In this document: positions 21,464 through 33,744 of the stretch, one piece after another | Layout: the number at the start of each line of letters is the position of its first letter | How positions within the stretch are numbered: position 1 is the first letter of the stretch | Assembly: GCF_964355755.1 (NCBI RefSeq) | Contig: NC_092672.1 | Location: 29,572,501-29,636,500 of the forward strand | Length of the DNA: 64,000 nt | Reading direction: 5' to 3' | From: Antedon mediterranea | Taxonomy: Eukaryota > Echinodermata > Crinoidea > Comatulida > Antedonidae | The notes under the pieces: generated by a model | Databases searched by the model: none | What the model was told of the DNA's origin: nothing | What the model saw: only the letters and a program-made list of their open reading frames with translations | Made by a program: the position numbers and the translations under genes

Positions 21464-22958
21464 CAGAGAATACAACTCGACACCTGTATGTGAGCAATGG
21501 TATGACATAGAATACAACTCGACACCTGTATGTGAACAATGGTTTAACATAGAATACAACTCGACACCTGTATGTGAGCAATGGTATGACATAGAATACA
21601 ACTCGACACCTGTATGTGAGCAATGGTATGACATAAAATACAACTTGACACCTGTATGTAAACAATGGTATGACATAGAATACAACTCAACACCTGTATG
21701 TGAGCAATGGTATAACATAGAATACAACTCGACACCTGTATGTGAGCAATGGTATAACATAGAATACAACTCGACACCTGTATGTGAGCAATGGTATGAC
21801 ATAGAATACAACTCGACACCTATATGTGAGCAATGGTATAACATAAAATACAACTCGACACCTGTATGTGAGCAATGGTATAACATAGAATACAACTCGA
21901 CACCTGTATGTGAGCAATGGTATGACATAGAATACAACTCGACACCTATATGTGAGCAATGGTATGACATAGAATACAACTCGACACCTGTATGTGAGCA
22001 ATGGTATAACATAAAATACAACTCGACACCTGTATATGAGCAATGGTATGACATAGAATACAACTCGACACCTGTATGTGAGCAATGGTATGACATAAAA
22101 TACAACTTGACACCTGTATGTAAACAATGGTATGACATAGAATACAACTCGACCCCTGTATGTGAGCAATGGTATAACATAGAATACAACTCGACACCTG
22201 TATGTGAGCAATGGTATAACATAGAATACAACTCGACACATGTATGTGAGCAATGGTATAACATAGAATACAACTCGACACCTGTATGTGAGCAATGGTA
22301 TGACATAAAATACAACTTGACACCTGTATGTGAGCAATGGTATAACATAGAACACAACTCGACACCTATATGTGAGCAATGGTATAACATAGAATACAAC
22401 TCGACACCTGTATGTGAGCAATTGTATGACATAAATTACAACTCGACACCTGTATGTGAACAATGGTATGACATAGAATACAACTCGAAACCTGTATGTG
22501 AGCAATGGTATGACATAGAATACAACTCGACACCTGTATGTGAGCAATGGTATAACATAGAATACAACTCGACACCTGTATGTGAGCAATGGTATAACAT
22601 AAAATACAACTCGACACCTGTATGTGAGCAATGGTATAACATAAAATACAACTCGACACCTGTATGTGAGCAATGGTATAACATAAAATACAACTCGAAA
22701 CCTGTATGTGAGCAATGGTATAACATAGAATACAACTCGACACCTGTATGTGAGCAATGGTATAACATAGAATACAACTCGACACCTGTATATGAGCAAT
22801 GGTATGACATAGAATACAACTCGACACCTGTATGTGAGCAATGGTATAACATAAAATACAACTCGACACCTGTATATGAGCAATGGTATAACATAAAATA
22901 CAACTCGACACCTGTATGTGAGCAATGCTATAACATAGAATACAACTCGACACCAATA
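21464..22958. repeat. 42-bp minisatellite, about 35 units
   Basis: The unit is gaatacaactcgacacctgt followed by atgtgagcaatggtatgaca and ta. Because 42 is divisible by three and no stop occurs in several registers, long open frames run through on both strands; the plus frame reads EYNSTPVCEQWYDI repeatedly. Unit-to-unit changes mostly alter the amino acid (D/N, E/K, S/L), which is not the pattern of a conserved protein. A segment with the rare 'aacttgacacctgtatgtaa' variant recurs exactly 11 units (462 bp) apart near 21640 and 22102, a sign of block duplication. Treat as satellite DNA. Confidence 0.9.
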
Positions 22959-23950
22959 TTTAAACGTACTAAATACAACATTAAAACAATATTATATGAT
23001 ATCCTATCTGGAGGACGAGACAATGAGTGTAATGCATTAAAGACAGAATGTAATATGTCTTATTGCATCTTGCTTCAGATAGGCCTACCTATCTTTTTTG
23101 AGCGAATGTTAAATAATCGATTACCCTTGAGAATGCGTCAATAATGTCAGTACCCATTGTAGTACCAGGGAAGAGTTACTGTAGTGGTAGTACACTGTAG
23201 GAGATTGTTAATCTAAATATAAATTTACGTAAAGGCTAAAATCGGTAAATCGCGCGTAATTTCTAGAATGTTTACTCGATGGTATATAAAGTTGGTTTGT
23301 ACTTTCGGTACTGATTTTAACCACCTGAAGAACCCTGTTTACTAATTAAATTGAGTTCAATATTAGTTATTGACAATTTAAACGAATTTATTTTTAATGA
23401 TTTAGGGGTGTTTTCCGATCGTGGTTTACACTGTCTAATGGATGTCCTTCTTGAACAATAATACAAGGATGCTTCGCATTTTCCTATCTCCTCCTACGAT
23501 AATTGTTTTTAATGGAAAAACCAGTTGAACAGCTCAAGTACAGCATCACAAGGTTGAAGACAGTCGATTTTCTTTAAAAAATACTATTTTGATAGATTTA
23601 ATATACGTTTATACAAATGTATTGATTTGCGATGAATGGAATACATTATTTGGTTTAACCATGTAGGTTTAACATAGAGGTATAGGTTTAAAACAAGTAG
23701 GTAAATGTATGGGCACTTAAAGAATAAACGTAATGCCTTAAGATATAGTATTGCAATACTACTATACAATACTGTATACCTATTAACCACTTTTGATCGC
23801 CATTCGAATCGCAAATTTCTTACTGTGAGTGTTGATACTGTTATATAATATAAACATACTGTATATACAGATACACTGTATTACTGTGAGTGTGGGAGGC
23901 CCTACTGTTAGCTTATAAACACATACGGTAATATATACAAATAAACTATA
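22959..23950. other. AT-rich non-coding stretch
   Basis: No coherent exon, array or inverted repeat is seen apart from short duplicated 'ttactgtgagtgt' phrases near 23820 and 23880. Confidence 0.4.
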
Positions 23951-23956
23951 TTACTG

Positions 23957-24334
23957 AGGCCCTGTTTCTGCTGTATTTACAATATAAATCTGTGCGGAGA
24001 GGGGAAGCTAAAATGTCAGGCCAACTAAAAGGTAATAAAAGGGACAACCACATTTATAAAGACATTTCTAAAAATATAAAGCAGGAGTACGGAATAGACT
24101 TGTCTCCAAAGCAAGTAAACTCTCACAACATCTCTATCACTAGGGCTAGGCTGTTAAAAGTGAGGCGTAAAACTTCTTTTATTGCGACTTTTAATTATTG
24201 ACCAAATAAATGAATGGCAATTTTGGGTAAAAAGGATGAATTTTAACACGACCACCCAAGAAACGGGGTACTGAATACGGTATAAAAAATATTTTTATAC
24301 CGTATTTTGAGCAGTTGCAGCAGAAACAGGCCCT
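23957..24334 (+). mobile_element. TIR element carrying a Myb/SANT-like fragment (Harbinger-type?)
   Basis: Left end aggccctgtttctgctg and right end cagcagaaacaggccct are imperfect inverted repeats about 345 bp apart. The plus strand from about 24010 encodes GNKRDNHIYKDISKNI, then KQEYGIDLSPKQVNS, like the second and third helices of Myb/SANT-like DNA-binding domains. PIF/Harbinger transposons encode such a Myb-like protein beside their transposase, so a deleted Harbinger-type element is the best reading. A hairpin (24272-24308, 'aatacggtata') lies near the right end. The frame stops at 24199-24201 without the rest of the domain. Terminal duplications are unclear. Confidence 0.45.
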
Positions 24335-24686
24335 GACAGTTACTTCTCAACATTTTTATTAATTGATAAATACAACAAAAATAAACGTCGTAGTGGTGTA
24401 TCTTCACATGTAGGCTACTTTACTATTTCAAACGACTATGACAGTGACAGTTTTAACAAAGTATTAAATCGCAAATGCTTTACTGTATTTAGTGGTATAT
24501 TATTTATAGGCCTATAAAACATTAACAAATTATTTCGTTGCTTGCTGAATGGATAAAGAATGTATTTTAAAATGGTTCCTCTTTGTACATTCCCTCAAAC
24601 TTAATGTTACAAACAGAACACAAATTGGGTTTGTTTAAAATGAGTCTAAAAATCAAACATTTGGTTTCTCTTTGCATAAATCATCG

Positions 24687-24835
24687 TGTCAATTTATTCG
24701 TTTCTGTAAACGACAATCTATTATAATCCTGTCGTACGTACATTTAAAATCGCCAGTTTCTTACGCTGAAATTACTGTGTATTCGAGAGCGTCCATCTGG
24801 GCACGACCTCGATGGTACGCTAGCGAAGCGATCTA
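24687..24835. repeat. Dispersed repeat, copy 2 (copy 1 at 4085-4270)
   Basis: Aligns with 4085-4270 over ttattcgtttctgtaaacga, 'aaattactgtgtattcgaga' and 'gatggtacgctagcgaagcg'. No coding frame. Confidence 0.65.
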
Positions 24836-25324
24836 GTAGACAACATTTCCGGTAACAGGAAAATATCTTTAAGAACAATAGTTCATTGTTGGAAATATTT
24901 ACGCCTCAATTCTATAATCTGGATTTATAATATTATCCAACGACAATACATACTTTACTTTACAGTTTAATTCCAAATGTAAATGTTGGTAATGGGATGG
25001 CTATACTTGTTTGTGTTTATTATTCATACAACTAAAATCCGTAGTTGACTTTTAATAGGTTTGACAATGCTATACAATTCATTTCAAAATTCATAATTTT
25101 CTCCGATTTTAGCTTGTAATTTGTATTCATTAAACAATTCATACATTCACAACTCTTGAAGATGAACAGGCAAAACATATAGTTAGTATCTGTTACTGTA
25201 CAATATTTGCATTGTTTCCTTTTTAAACCTCACTTCCTGAACAAGACCATTAAGTTTACAATTATGAACTATTTCTAATAAGGAAGTTCATCTTAAATGT
25301 GTTGAATTGGTGCAGGATAGGCAT

Positions 25325-25900
25325 TTGCTGCTACCATCTCGTCCAAGTCAGAGGTTATTAGCGGATATTATCCTGTCTCAAGATTGTTCAAGTCAAGTTT
25401 TGTTTCATGTATGTTTACAGTTGCTGCTACCATCTCGTCCAAGTCAGAGATTATTAGTGGATATTATCCTGTCTCAAGATTGTTCAAGTCAAGTTTAGTT
25501 CTATGTAAGTTTACAGTTGCTGCTACCATCTCGTCCAAGTCAGAGGTTATTAGTGGATATTATCCTGTCTCAAGATTGTTCAAGTCAAGTTTTGTTCTTT
25601 GTAAGTTTACAGTTGCTGCTACCATCTCGTCCAAGTCAGAGGTTATTAGTGGATATTATCCTGTCTCAAGATTGTTCAAGTCAAGTTTAGTTCTATGTAA
25701 GTTTACAGTTGCTGCTACCATCTCGTCCAAGTCAGAGGTTATTAGTGGATATTATCCTGTCTCAAGATTGTTCAAGTCAAGTTTAGTTCTATGTAAGTTT
25801 ACAGTTGCTGTTACCCTCTCGTCCAAGTCAGAGGTTATTAGTGGATATTATCCTGTCTCAAGATTGTTCAAGGCAAGTTTAGTTCTATGTAAGTTTACAG
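25325..25900. repeat. 96-bp minisatellite, six units
   Basis: The unit begins ttgctgctaccatctcgtcc and includes aagtcagaggttattagtgg, then 'tcaagattgttcaagtcaag' and 'gtaagtttacag'. Unit length is divisible by three, so long frames stay open; they have no start context or domain. Units differ at few positions, so the array is young. Confidence 0.92.
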
Positions 25901-26374
25901 TGTTATTCAAGTTTATAAACGCTACCAAGCTACTTTAAAATACAATTATTTGGCTTCAATCGTTTTACTTTATAGTGATTTTATGTTCAATTGGTTAATA
26001 AATAGAAGGTATGTTATTTCTACATTATATTCCTCTATGTTTAGAACGAGATTATTCACACTTTCTAGTTCATTTGGCGTGAGTAGCAACAAATTGACGA
26101 CAATCATCACCCCTAAGTTGAAACATTGAATCAAATATTAACAAAATATACAATTGTGTTTATTTGCATGGTATCACACAATTTATTGTATTACAACAAT
26201 TAAATAATTTCAGGGTGGGACAGTACCTAATTATAACATTCGTATCAAGCAACCGACCAGGGATTTAGTATTATAGAGGGCGCAACAGCCGTCTCAGACG
26301 ATCTTGGGCAGTTATGTACATTTGAAACAGGAATTATTATAGAACATATATTATAGATTTATTTTTACACCACC

Positions 26375-26480
26375 GATTGTTTGATTGATGGAGTGGAGTT
26401 GTACGTGGCTACCACTCCAAGGGTCCTGGGTTCAAGTCCTGTCATAATTATGTCAGGATTTTTTTCTAATGACAACTCCA
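26375..26480 (+). repeat. Possible tRNA-derived SINE
   Basis: Contains a consensus B box GGTTCAAGTCC (26429-26439), with tggagtggagttgtacgtgg about 45 bp upstream in the place of an A box. The following 30 bp include a 'gacaactccactcc' that mirrors the upstream 'ggagtggagttg'. It does not form a cloverleaf with a credible anticodon arm, so no tRNA gene is called. Confidence 0.4.
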
Positions 26481-26499
26481 CTCCCAAAGACTTGTAAAT

Positions 26500-28635
26500 A
26501 AGACGTTATTTATATAGAGCATATGTTTCCTAAACAGGAAGAAAGTTAAGAAGATGAGATGTTTTATAAAATCAAATTAATATTAATCCCTACCGTTTCT
26601 CGACCCTCAGTCACCGAGATTAATTTTTTAGCATTGGGAGTACATTGAAATAAAGTATGTCAATTAAGGTCCAGGGACCACCATATGGCCTTTCTTAAGT
26701 TTTCATCTCTATACCAACTTTCAAGGAAGTGGCCCCTAAATACGCTCAAATTAAATTAGATAGTAAATGGTATCATTTATAAACATTTATATAAATCCAC
26801 ATCGTATTTTCGATTTGTGTGTCATCATTATCAACTCTCTTTTACTATCGTTTTCTATTACTTTTATTTTGTTTATGTGCTTGTGGAAGTAACTTTTTTT
26901 TTCTAAAAGAAAATAAAAACACTTATTTTAAGTACAAAGTAGCTTATTCGCCTGTAACAAATGTATTTTGTTTATGTCTTATCCCAGAAAAAATGGGATT
27001 TTAGTCTACAGCATATGATTCATGGTTTTGTAGTGCAATTGAATTAAAATTACAGATAAAACGACAACAACTCAGCTTCGCCATGGCGTTGCACATTGCA
27101 CTACATATATTGGATGTATTGTGCAAATGGTAAAATACGATCCATAAATTGCGATCCATATATCCCATGAATTAAGTGCGTATGCGTAAACTAAATAGGT
27201 GCCCTGACGACTGAGATTTAGACTCTTCCGTTTTGAAATTTGATTTAATTAGAATTTCGAGTACATCGAACAGACCAATTTTAAAATGTTCTCTGACCAG
27301 GAATCAATATCTGTAATTCTTAAATGACCATTCCTGTGCTAAATTTACTTAAGAACGCCCTAATTAGTGATAATTAGACATTTAATTAGCATTTTGAGTA
27401 CATCAACGAAATTCACACCACACATACTTTTAAACATACTGATTAAGTATTCATTATTCTTAAGTTTAAAATCCGGGGCCAAAGCCACTTAAGAATGGGT
27501 CAAAACCGCTTAAGTGTGGGTCAAAGGTCAAAATAATCAAAAATCAGATTTAATTCGTATATAAAGTAGCCTACATTGACCAAACCAATTCAATTTTCCA
27601 GTGTGTCAATTAGAGTTGTTAATGTGTTGAATCTCTATCAGAACGGTTATTGATATTGATAGATCTTGTTGCCACGCCAATCCGTACATGTTTATCAGAC
27701 GCCATGTCATCTCTTGCTATTTCTTGAAGCAGCATCTGCATCATTGCTAGTTCAATGAGGTCTACTGAAATAATTGATATGTATGTTCTCCGGATACCGA
27801 ATGTACATTAATCCATTATCTTTTTCAATCCAGGACGGGAGTTCAATTTCAATTTCAATATTGTGAGTTTATTCTGTTTGTAAAAAGTATTTCATTGAAT
27901 TTATGGTAAAAAAGCATTAATAAATGAAACAGCACTATGTTAAAAATTAGGTATAGATAAACAATTATTATTTTTAAGCTGTCGTATCTATATAAATTAT
28001 GGTTAATTCTGACATATAGGCACAATGGAAAAAACTTCGGAACCGACAAAAGTGTCTAAAATCGTGTCCCGATACTTTGGTGGGATAGAGACTGAACATT
28101 CATCATTAAAAAATAAAAACTTTTGACTAATTTATGTAAATATGATTAATTACATAAACTAAAGATAATAACATTTATATTGTTAATTTTTATAAAAATG
28201 TTTTAGGCATTGAGGTAAATACCTCCATGTTTCAGGCAACCCCACAAAACCTCGTGTCCCGATCGTACATCTTCATTTGATAACAGGACTTTGTTAATTA
28301 AAATATTGTAAAAAGTTAGTTAATCATGATTTAATGCGATTTTATTATTCAAAATACGTCTCTACATACATTAATTCTAAAACTTTATAATGTTTGTTTG
28401 GAAAAAGCTTGTCCCACATTTTTGTGTCATATACCGTCACATAATTTAAATGTGGCGTCTACAGTTTAATGAACGGCGGGGAAAAATTGATTGTGCGTTG
28501 TAAACATGCGAATATATGGAAATAAAACTAGCCGCACATTATTTTCAATAAAAGAAAAAAGCAAATAAAATAAGGTTTTAGAAAAATTACAGTTTATTGA
28601 ATGTCATATCTGAATGAACGGTATTAAACTCATTA
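26500..28635. other. No gene recognised
   Basis: AT-rich sequence with short open frames only. It holds a dispersed repeat copy (27168-27232), a CTTAAG-rich stretch (27340-27515), and a GGGTCAAAGGTCA motif at 27518-27530. Confidence 0.4.
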
Positions 28636-28639
28636 AATA

Positions 28640-28900
28640 ATTATAATTTCTGTTTTTTGTTTAACTGGAAGTACAATTTGTTCATGGTGTCTAGAAGTAT
28701 GTACTCCATCTCTGCTGAAAGACATGCCTACGAGGTGATCCTGGGCTGTCCTATGCTAAATATATCATCTCCGTCCATCACGGTCAGCTGCGTCACATTT
28801 GCCAATAGTATAGGGACTTTACAAAACACGACGGGAAGCCACAGGACGGTGCTCATGAATAATTTATGCATGAGCCTTAACAAAGTCGGCGGAGCTTAAC
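28640..28900. other. GC-richer island open on both strands, identity unknown
   Basis: Plus frame 28657-28899 (80 codons) is open and includes SRSMYSISAERHAYEV and GCPMLNISSPSITVS. The minus frame is also nearly open, with VLWLPVVFCKVPILLANV, a TAG at about 28733, then AEMEYILLDTMNKLYF. The base composition stands out from the AT-rich flanks, which suggests a remnant of a coding or structured repeat. I do not recognise it and cannot choose the strand. Confidence 0.3.
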
Positions 28901-30415
28901 ATGAAATTCCGTCGTCTTAAATTTTTGAGAACGATAAAGTTGCAATTTTCCGGTTTACGGAGAACGAATAAAAATAATGTACATATAACCTTAAAAATAC
29001 AGTTCATTCTTCTACTATGTCAATGGTTAGTAATTAATATTAGTTTAAACATAATTTTGTAAAACATCAGTGACAGTCATACCACTTTTTGAAAACTATT
29101 ATTTTATGGAATTAGTAAATGGTTTTTAACGTAAAACATCATACTAAGATAAGATAAGATAAATGTATTGAACAAACGCTTTTGTATGGCAAGCCTCAGC
29201 TGTCTGAAGTATTCAAAATATTATATTATTATATCATTTTTTTATTATATTATATATTGTATTGTAATGAATTATACGTTTTGCATTATATTACTTGGTT
29301 TTAGCATTATAATTATATCTATTTCTAATATATTATGTGAAAAATGTAACAAATTATTGACTTTTTGTATTATATTATTTGGTTTTAGCATTATATTATG
29401 AACATTTAATATTATATTATTAATAAAATACATTATATTATAATATAATTGTATTATATTAAACGCATTTACTTTACTTTATAACATACAACATTATTAT
29501 ATTATACGGATTCGTTAGTTATATTATTATTTTGTATGATGTTTATTATACGTCACGGCTTATTTCAGTTCTTCTAACTCTTTCTCTCCCTCCCCCTGTT
29601 CACTAGCAATCAGCGGCCGGCAGAATCTGCATTGTGTGACTGTTGAAGAATAACTACGTACTAGGCCTAGCCTAGGCCTACTAGGGGATCTAGACAAGTG
29701 ACCAAGGATCACCGGACAGCTACAACTAATACTACAATACAATAATACTACTACAATAACTACTACTGCTACTACCTAGGCCTAGCTAGTGAGTAGTAGG
29801 TAGCTACTACTAGGCTCTAGGGCGTATGTATGATGTTAACTACTACGGCCTAGGCTAGGCCTAGAGGCCTACTAGTACTAGGCTAGGCCTAGACTTAAGT
29901 TGTAGTAGGCTAGGGCCGGGCCTGCTGCCTTAGGCTAGGCTACTACTACTACTACTACTACTAGGCAGCCCATGATGGGTACGAGTAAGCCAACATTTTG
30001 GATATATGTAAACCAAAATTTGGGTACGAGCGTGTTGGCATGGCATGGGTACGGGTTGACCTGTATCCTTCTAGCTAATCGTACTATGCCTAGGCCTCAA
30101 GTAAGTCTACACTACCCAGTCCGGCTACAATATGGTCTATTTTGTTTTATAGCTTTATTGATAGCTGGGTTCAAATCTGTGTTGGGACGGCTTTCTCTCA
30201 TTCTAAAACAGATTTCCTTATAATAAAATAATATATGAATTTATTTGTAATATTGTAATGTATACATAATATAAGTAATTGCCATTGCCTTTATTACTAT
30301 TAATTATGTATTAAACGGTTACCCCTTAATTATACTATAGTATAATTTCCTTGTTATATTTTACAATATTTTCATCCTAATTCTACAATTTTGTCTTTCA
30401 CAGCACAAATTTATC

Positions 30416-31260
30416 GGTTTCGATCCAAGTCGGCCCTAAACCGTCTCGGCCAAAATCAAGTCGGCCCCAAGTCAAGTCGGCCCCAAGTCAAGTCGGCCTC
30501 AAGTCAACTCGGCCTCAAGTCAACTCGGCCTCACGTCAACTCGGCCAAAAAATAATCGGTCAACTCGGCCCCGTTAAAGTATGGAACGCAAAAAGTGCAA
30601 ATGAAGGGGATTGATAAAATATATTTCTTCACAATTTTTTAACTATGAATAATTCTGACTTTTAATGAATATTATTATTTAGACAATAATATATTTAGCA
30701 AAAAAAATAGGAATGATTTCACCAACTTTCCTTTATTTACGTTTAATAAAATTTCGTAGCTGAGCCTCCCTGCGCGTTTGCCAGCTTTTTCGATATCTAC
30801 AACTGCTACGTGTTTTCGCTGACCGGGGGATTCCCCTTTTTTTTAAACGCAAATCAAGCACAAAAACAATGTACGATCATTTTTTCTATGGCCAAATGGT
30901 GGAACGTAGGTCTCCGTCTTCGATTTCCTAAAATACGGTACCTGCACGTGTTTTTTGTAACACGCGGGTACTTCTATTCATATCGGCAATGAGTTCATTT
31001 TTTTATATGATATTATATTCTTTATTTCTTCATTTTTTTAAAAACGTGGATAGTAAGAATCGTAATAATATTAAGCACTTTTTGCGTTCCATACTTTATT
31101 GTGGCCGAGTTGACCGATTAGTTTTTGGCCGAGTTGACGTGAGGCCGAGTTGACTTGAGGCCGAGTGACTTGGGACCGAGTTGACTTGGGGCCGACTTGA
31201 CGTGGGGCTGACTTGACTTTGGCCGAGACGGTTTGGGGCCGACTTGACCTGCACCCGGTT
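30416..31260. mobile_element. Foldback element with 16-bp tandem-repeat arms, ATTTATC duplication
   Basis: The outer arms (30416-30600 and 31080-31260) are inverted and made of a 16-bp unit, ggccccaagtcaagtc or ggcctcaagtcaactc, repeated several times. They surround about 480 bp of unrelated core. The target ATTTATC is duplicated at 30409-30415 and 31261-31267. The other three arms of the giant palindromes lack it and read cacaaatttatcatactgaa straight through, which proves the insertion. The architecture recalls the sea urchin TU foldback transposons, which also have short tandem repeats in their arms. A small frame in the core (30810-30992) has no recognisable product. Confidence 0.85.
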
Positions 31261-33595
31261 ATTTATCATACTGAATCATCACACACCAAGTCTCATAAAT
31301 CTCTACTGTATTTGTCCAAGCTACTCCAGCTACGGTACATGGTATTGCCTTGAGGCTAAACTACACGGTATACTGGCACTACCATCATTCCTGGCTCGTC
31401 TACCTGTACCACATAAGCACAGTTTCAGTTTCAGTTTATTTACCATTTCAATTTCTGAACATAAGAGATGAACAACTTATATGGATGGATAACCGTAAGA
31501 GCGAAGCTCGTTTACCGGTCACCCATTAGTCCAGTGACATTACAGACAACATAAAGACAGGACAAAGGTGCAATACTTAACAAGACATGTGAACACTTGT
31601 GTTTGCAACCCCTTGGATAAAATAATATATTTATATAATGGAGAAAGTTAGAAATTATAATATTTCTTTTTGATCATACAATGATAATTTTTAAATTACT
31701 TCTTAAGAAGTCATACTACTGATTCAATATAGTGACTTACACCCTGTGGTCAAGGCTTTCTTTGCTCTTATGCTTATTTCCTCCAACATACAGAGTACAT
31801 ATAGGACTTTTTTTATTCATAACTGTTGAATTGTTTCCCAATACATAGTACCTATTGGTATTATATCTAAAAATACAAAGGCGGCTAACACAGATAGTTC
31901 CATATATACAGTACTCTTTTATAAATAAATTTATCTCTCCAAACTACTCCCAACTACCTAATCTAATAATAGTACTATTAGCATACTACTATACACTTTG
32001 TAGACAAGAAATAAGTTGTATACACTAGAGGACTTATGGTAGTACAGTCGATCGCCCTCTCACTGGCCCGGTCAACATAATCTATACCTAGATTATTACA
32101 GTAATTAAAGTACATTATTACAGAGTTTTTTTTTTTTTGCAGAAATCAAAGTTATGTGTATAGAAAGCAGTACTCGTATTAAAAACTAAGCAGGTTGCAG
32201 GTCTTGAACGCAAACTGACAGGATATTTTGAATATTTTTTGTTGTTGAAATGATGGAATCCTAACTTCAATTTCCACGAACTGGAGACGAAGACATATTA
32301 TGACCCTTTTATTTAAATTTATTTGAATAGACCTCCATGTAAACTAATTAAAGGCTACATGATTGTTTTATATTTTAATATGTGATAGTAGAAAATCATT
32401 GTGTATAATGAGGACTATGAATCTGATATTTACTTGCATTCTTATCTTTTTAAAATATTATTTATAATGCCGGTAATGAGTTTAAAATTTAATTATATTG
32501 ACTATTGTTGATAATCATCATGTCCTTATAAATTCATTTATACTTTTTTTGTGTAATATAGTTCATATATTATGTATTAAATAAATTGGTAAGACCCTAT
32601 ACTGTTATTATTTAAGGAAAGTTTATATATACTATTATTTTATGCCTACCAATATTAGTATTAATTGTTTATGTAAATATTTTGTCTAATTGCCTTGATT
32701 TTTGTATAGGCCAATGGCATCAATGTTTTTCTCAAAGCAAATTAGCCTAATAATGCCACATTTAGACACATGATTCATTGATTTCTGATATTCTGTACTT
32801 GTGTATGCATTACTAAAATAGTAGTTAATATTATTTCATTTATAATGTATGTATAAACATATATTCATATTTTTTTTAACATTTTTAAATTTAAAAATTA
32901 TTACAATACCTATCTACCTTTCTGATATTGTTACTATTATATAATATTTTTTGAGGCAGCAATAAAAAAAAATAAAAAAATTTATTTGACTTATACTGTA
33001 CTATGTTAGTTCAGAAGATGAAGTGTGTGTGGGCAGAAACTAGTGTGTTGGAGGTTGGTGGTGTGAGGTGTATAGTTGTCACTTTAAGACCTAAATTAGA
33101 TGTTTTCTGAAGAAAAGAAGTAAGCGGATACGCTTTCAAACAACTCCAAGAAGATTCACACAAAAATAGTTACTTTCCAATAAAATAGTATAACAGTGTA
33201 TATTACAGTACATTGAATAAACTCGAGCGGAATAATAACGCACATAAAAAACATTCATTTTCTTGTCGAAAAGTGCCCTCTCTAGTTTTCTATTAATTTA
33301 TTAATAATTATTATCAATTAATGAGTAATATAAACATATTTTTAACATTTAATGCTGGAAACTGTATCTACTCCTAACAAAGTTTCATATCTCCAAATTT
33401 TATCAACGTATTCAAAGCACTTAAATAAATTACATTTAACATTACAAATTCAGGTTTTGGATATAATACGTAATTTTGCTTAAAAACATATACAAAAAAC
33501 ATCGATAAAAAATACTTTTCGTATTCAAAAACATTTGATACTTGGTATAAATGTTCAATATAGGTTGCTCCATCCATATTGCAAACAAAAAATAA

Positions 33596-33744
33596 CTATC
33601 AAGCCATATCACTGATTTTTTAAATTTACGTTTTTACAAAATGTACACTTATGAAAGACCATACAATTCCAACTCATTTTTTTCAAGCTAATAACTATTT
33701 TGAAAAAACAACCAACAAAAAACGTTCATGAATGCAATTTTTTT
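33596..33744. repeat. Central spacer of giant palindrome 1
   Basis: Non-palindromic sequence between the two arms, from 'aactatcaagccatatcact' to about 'aaaaaacgttcatgaatgca'. The same spacer lies in the same orientation at about 42616-42785 in copy 2, so the two palindromes are head-to-tail copies and not mirror images. Confidence 0.75.

Noticed and set aside
21459-23144. 561-codon open frame across the 42-bp array, and several long minus-strand frames
   Set aside because: The unit length is a multiple of three and lacks stops in several registers, so open frames are automatic. Variation between units is mostly amino-acid changing, with no start, splice or domain support.
25384-25938. 184-codon frame across the 96-bp array
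   Set aside because: Same artefact: a 96-bp unit without a stop. No protein features.
26375-26480. tRNA gene
   Set aside because: Only a B box is convincing; no cloverleaf, anticodon loop or acceptor stem could be formed. Kept as a possible SINE.
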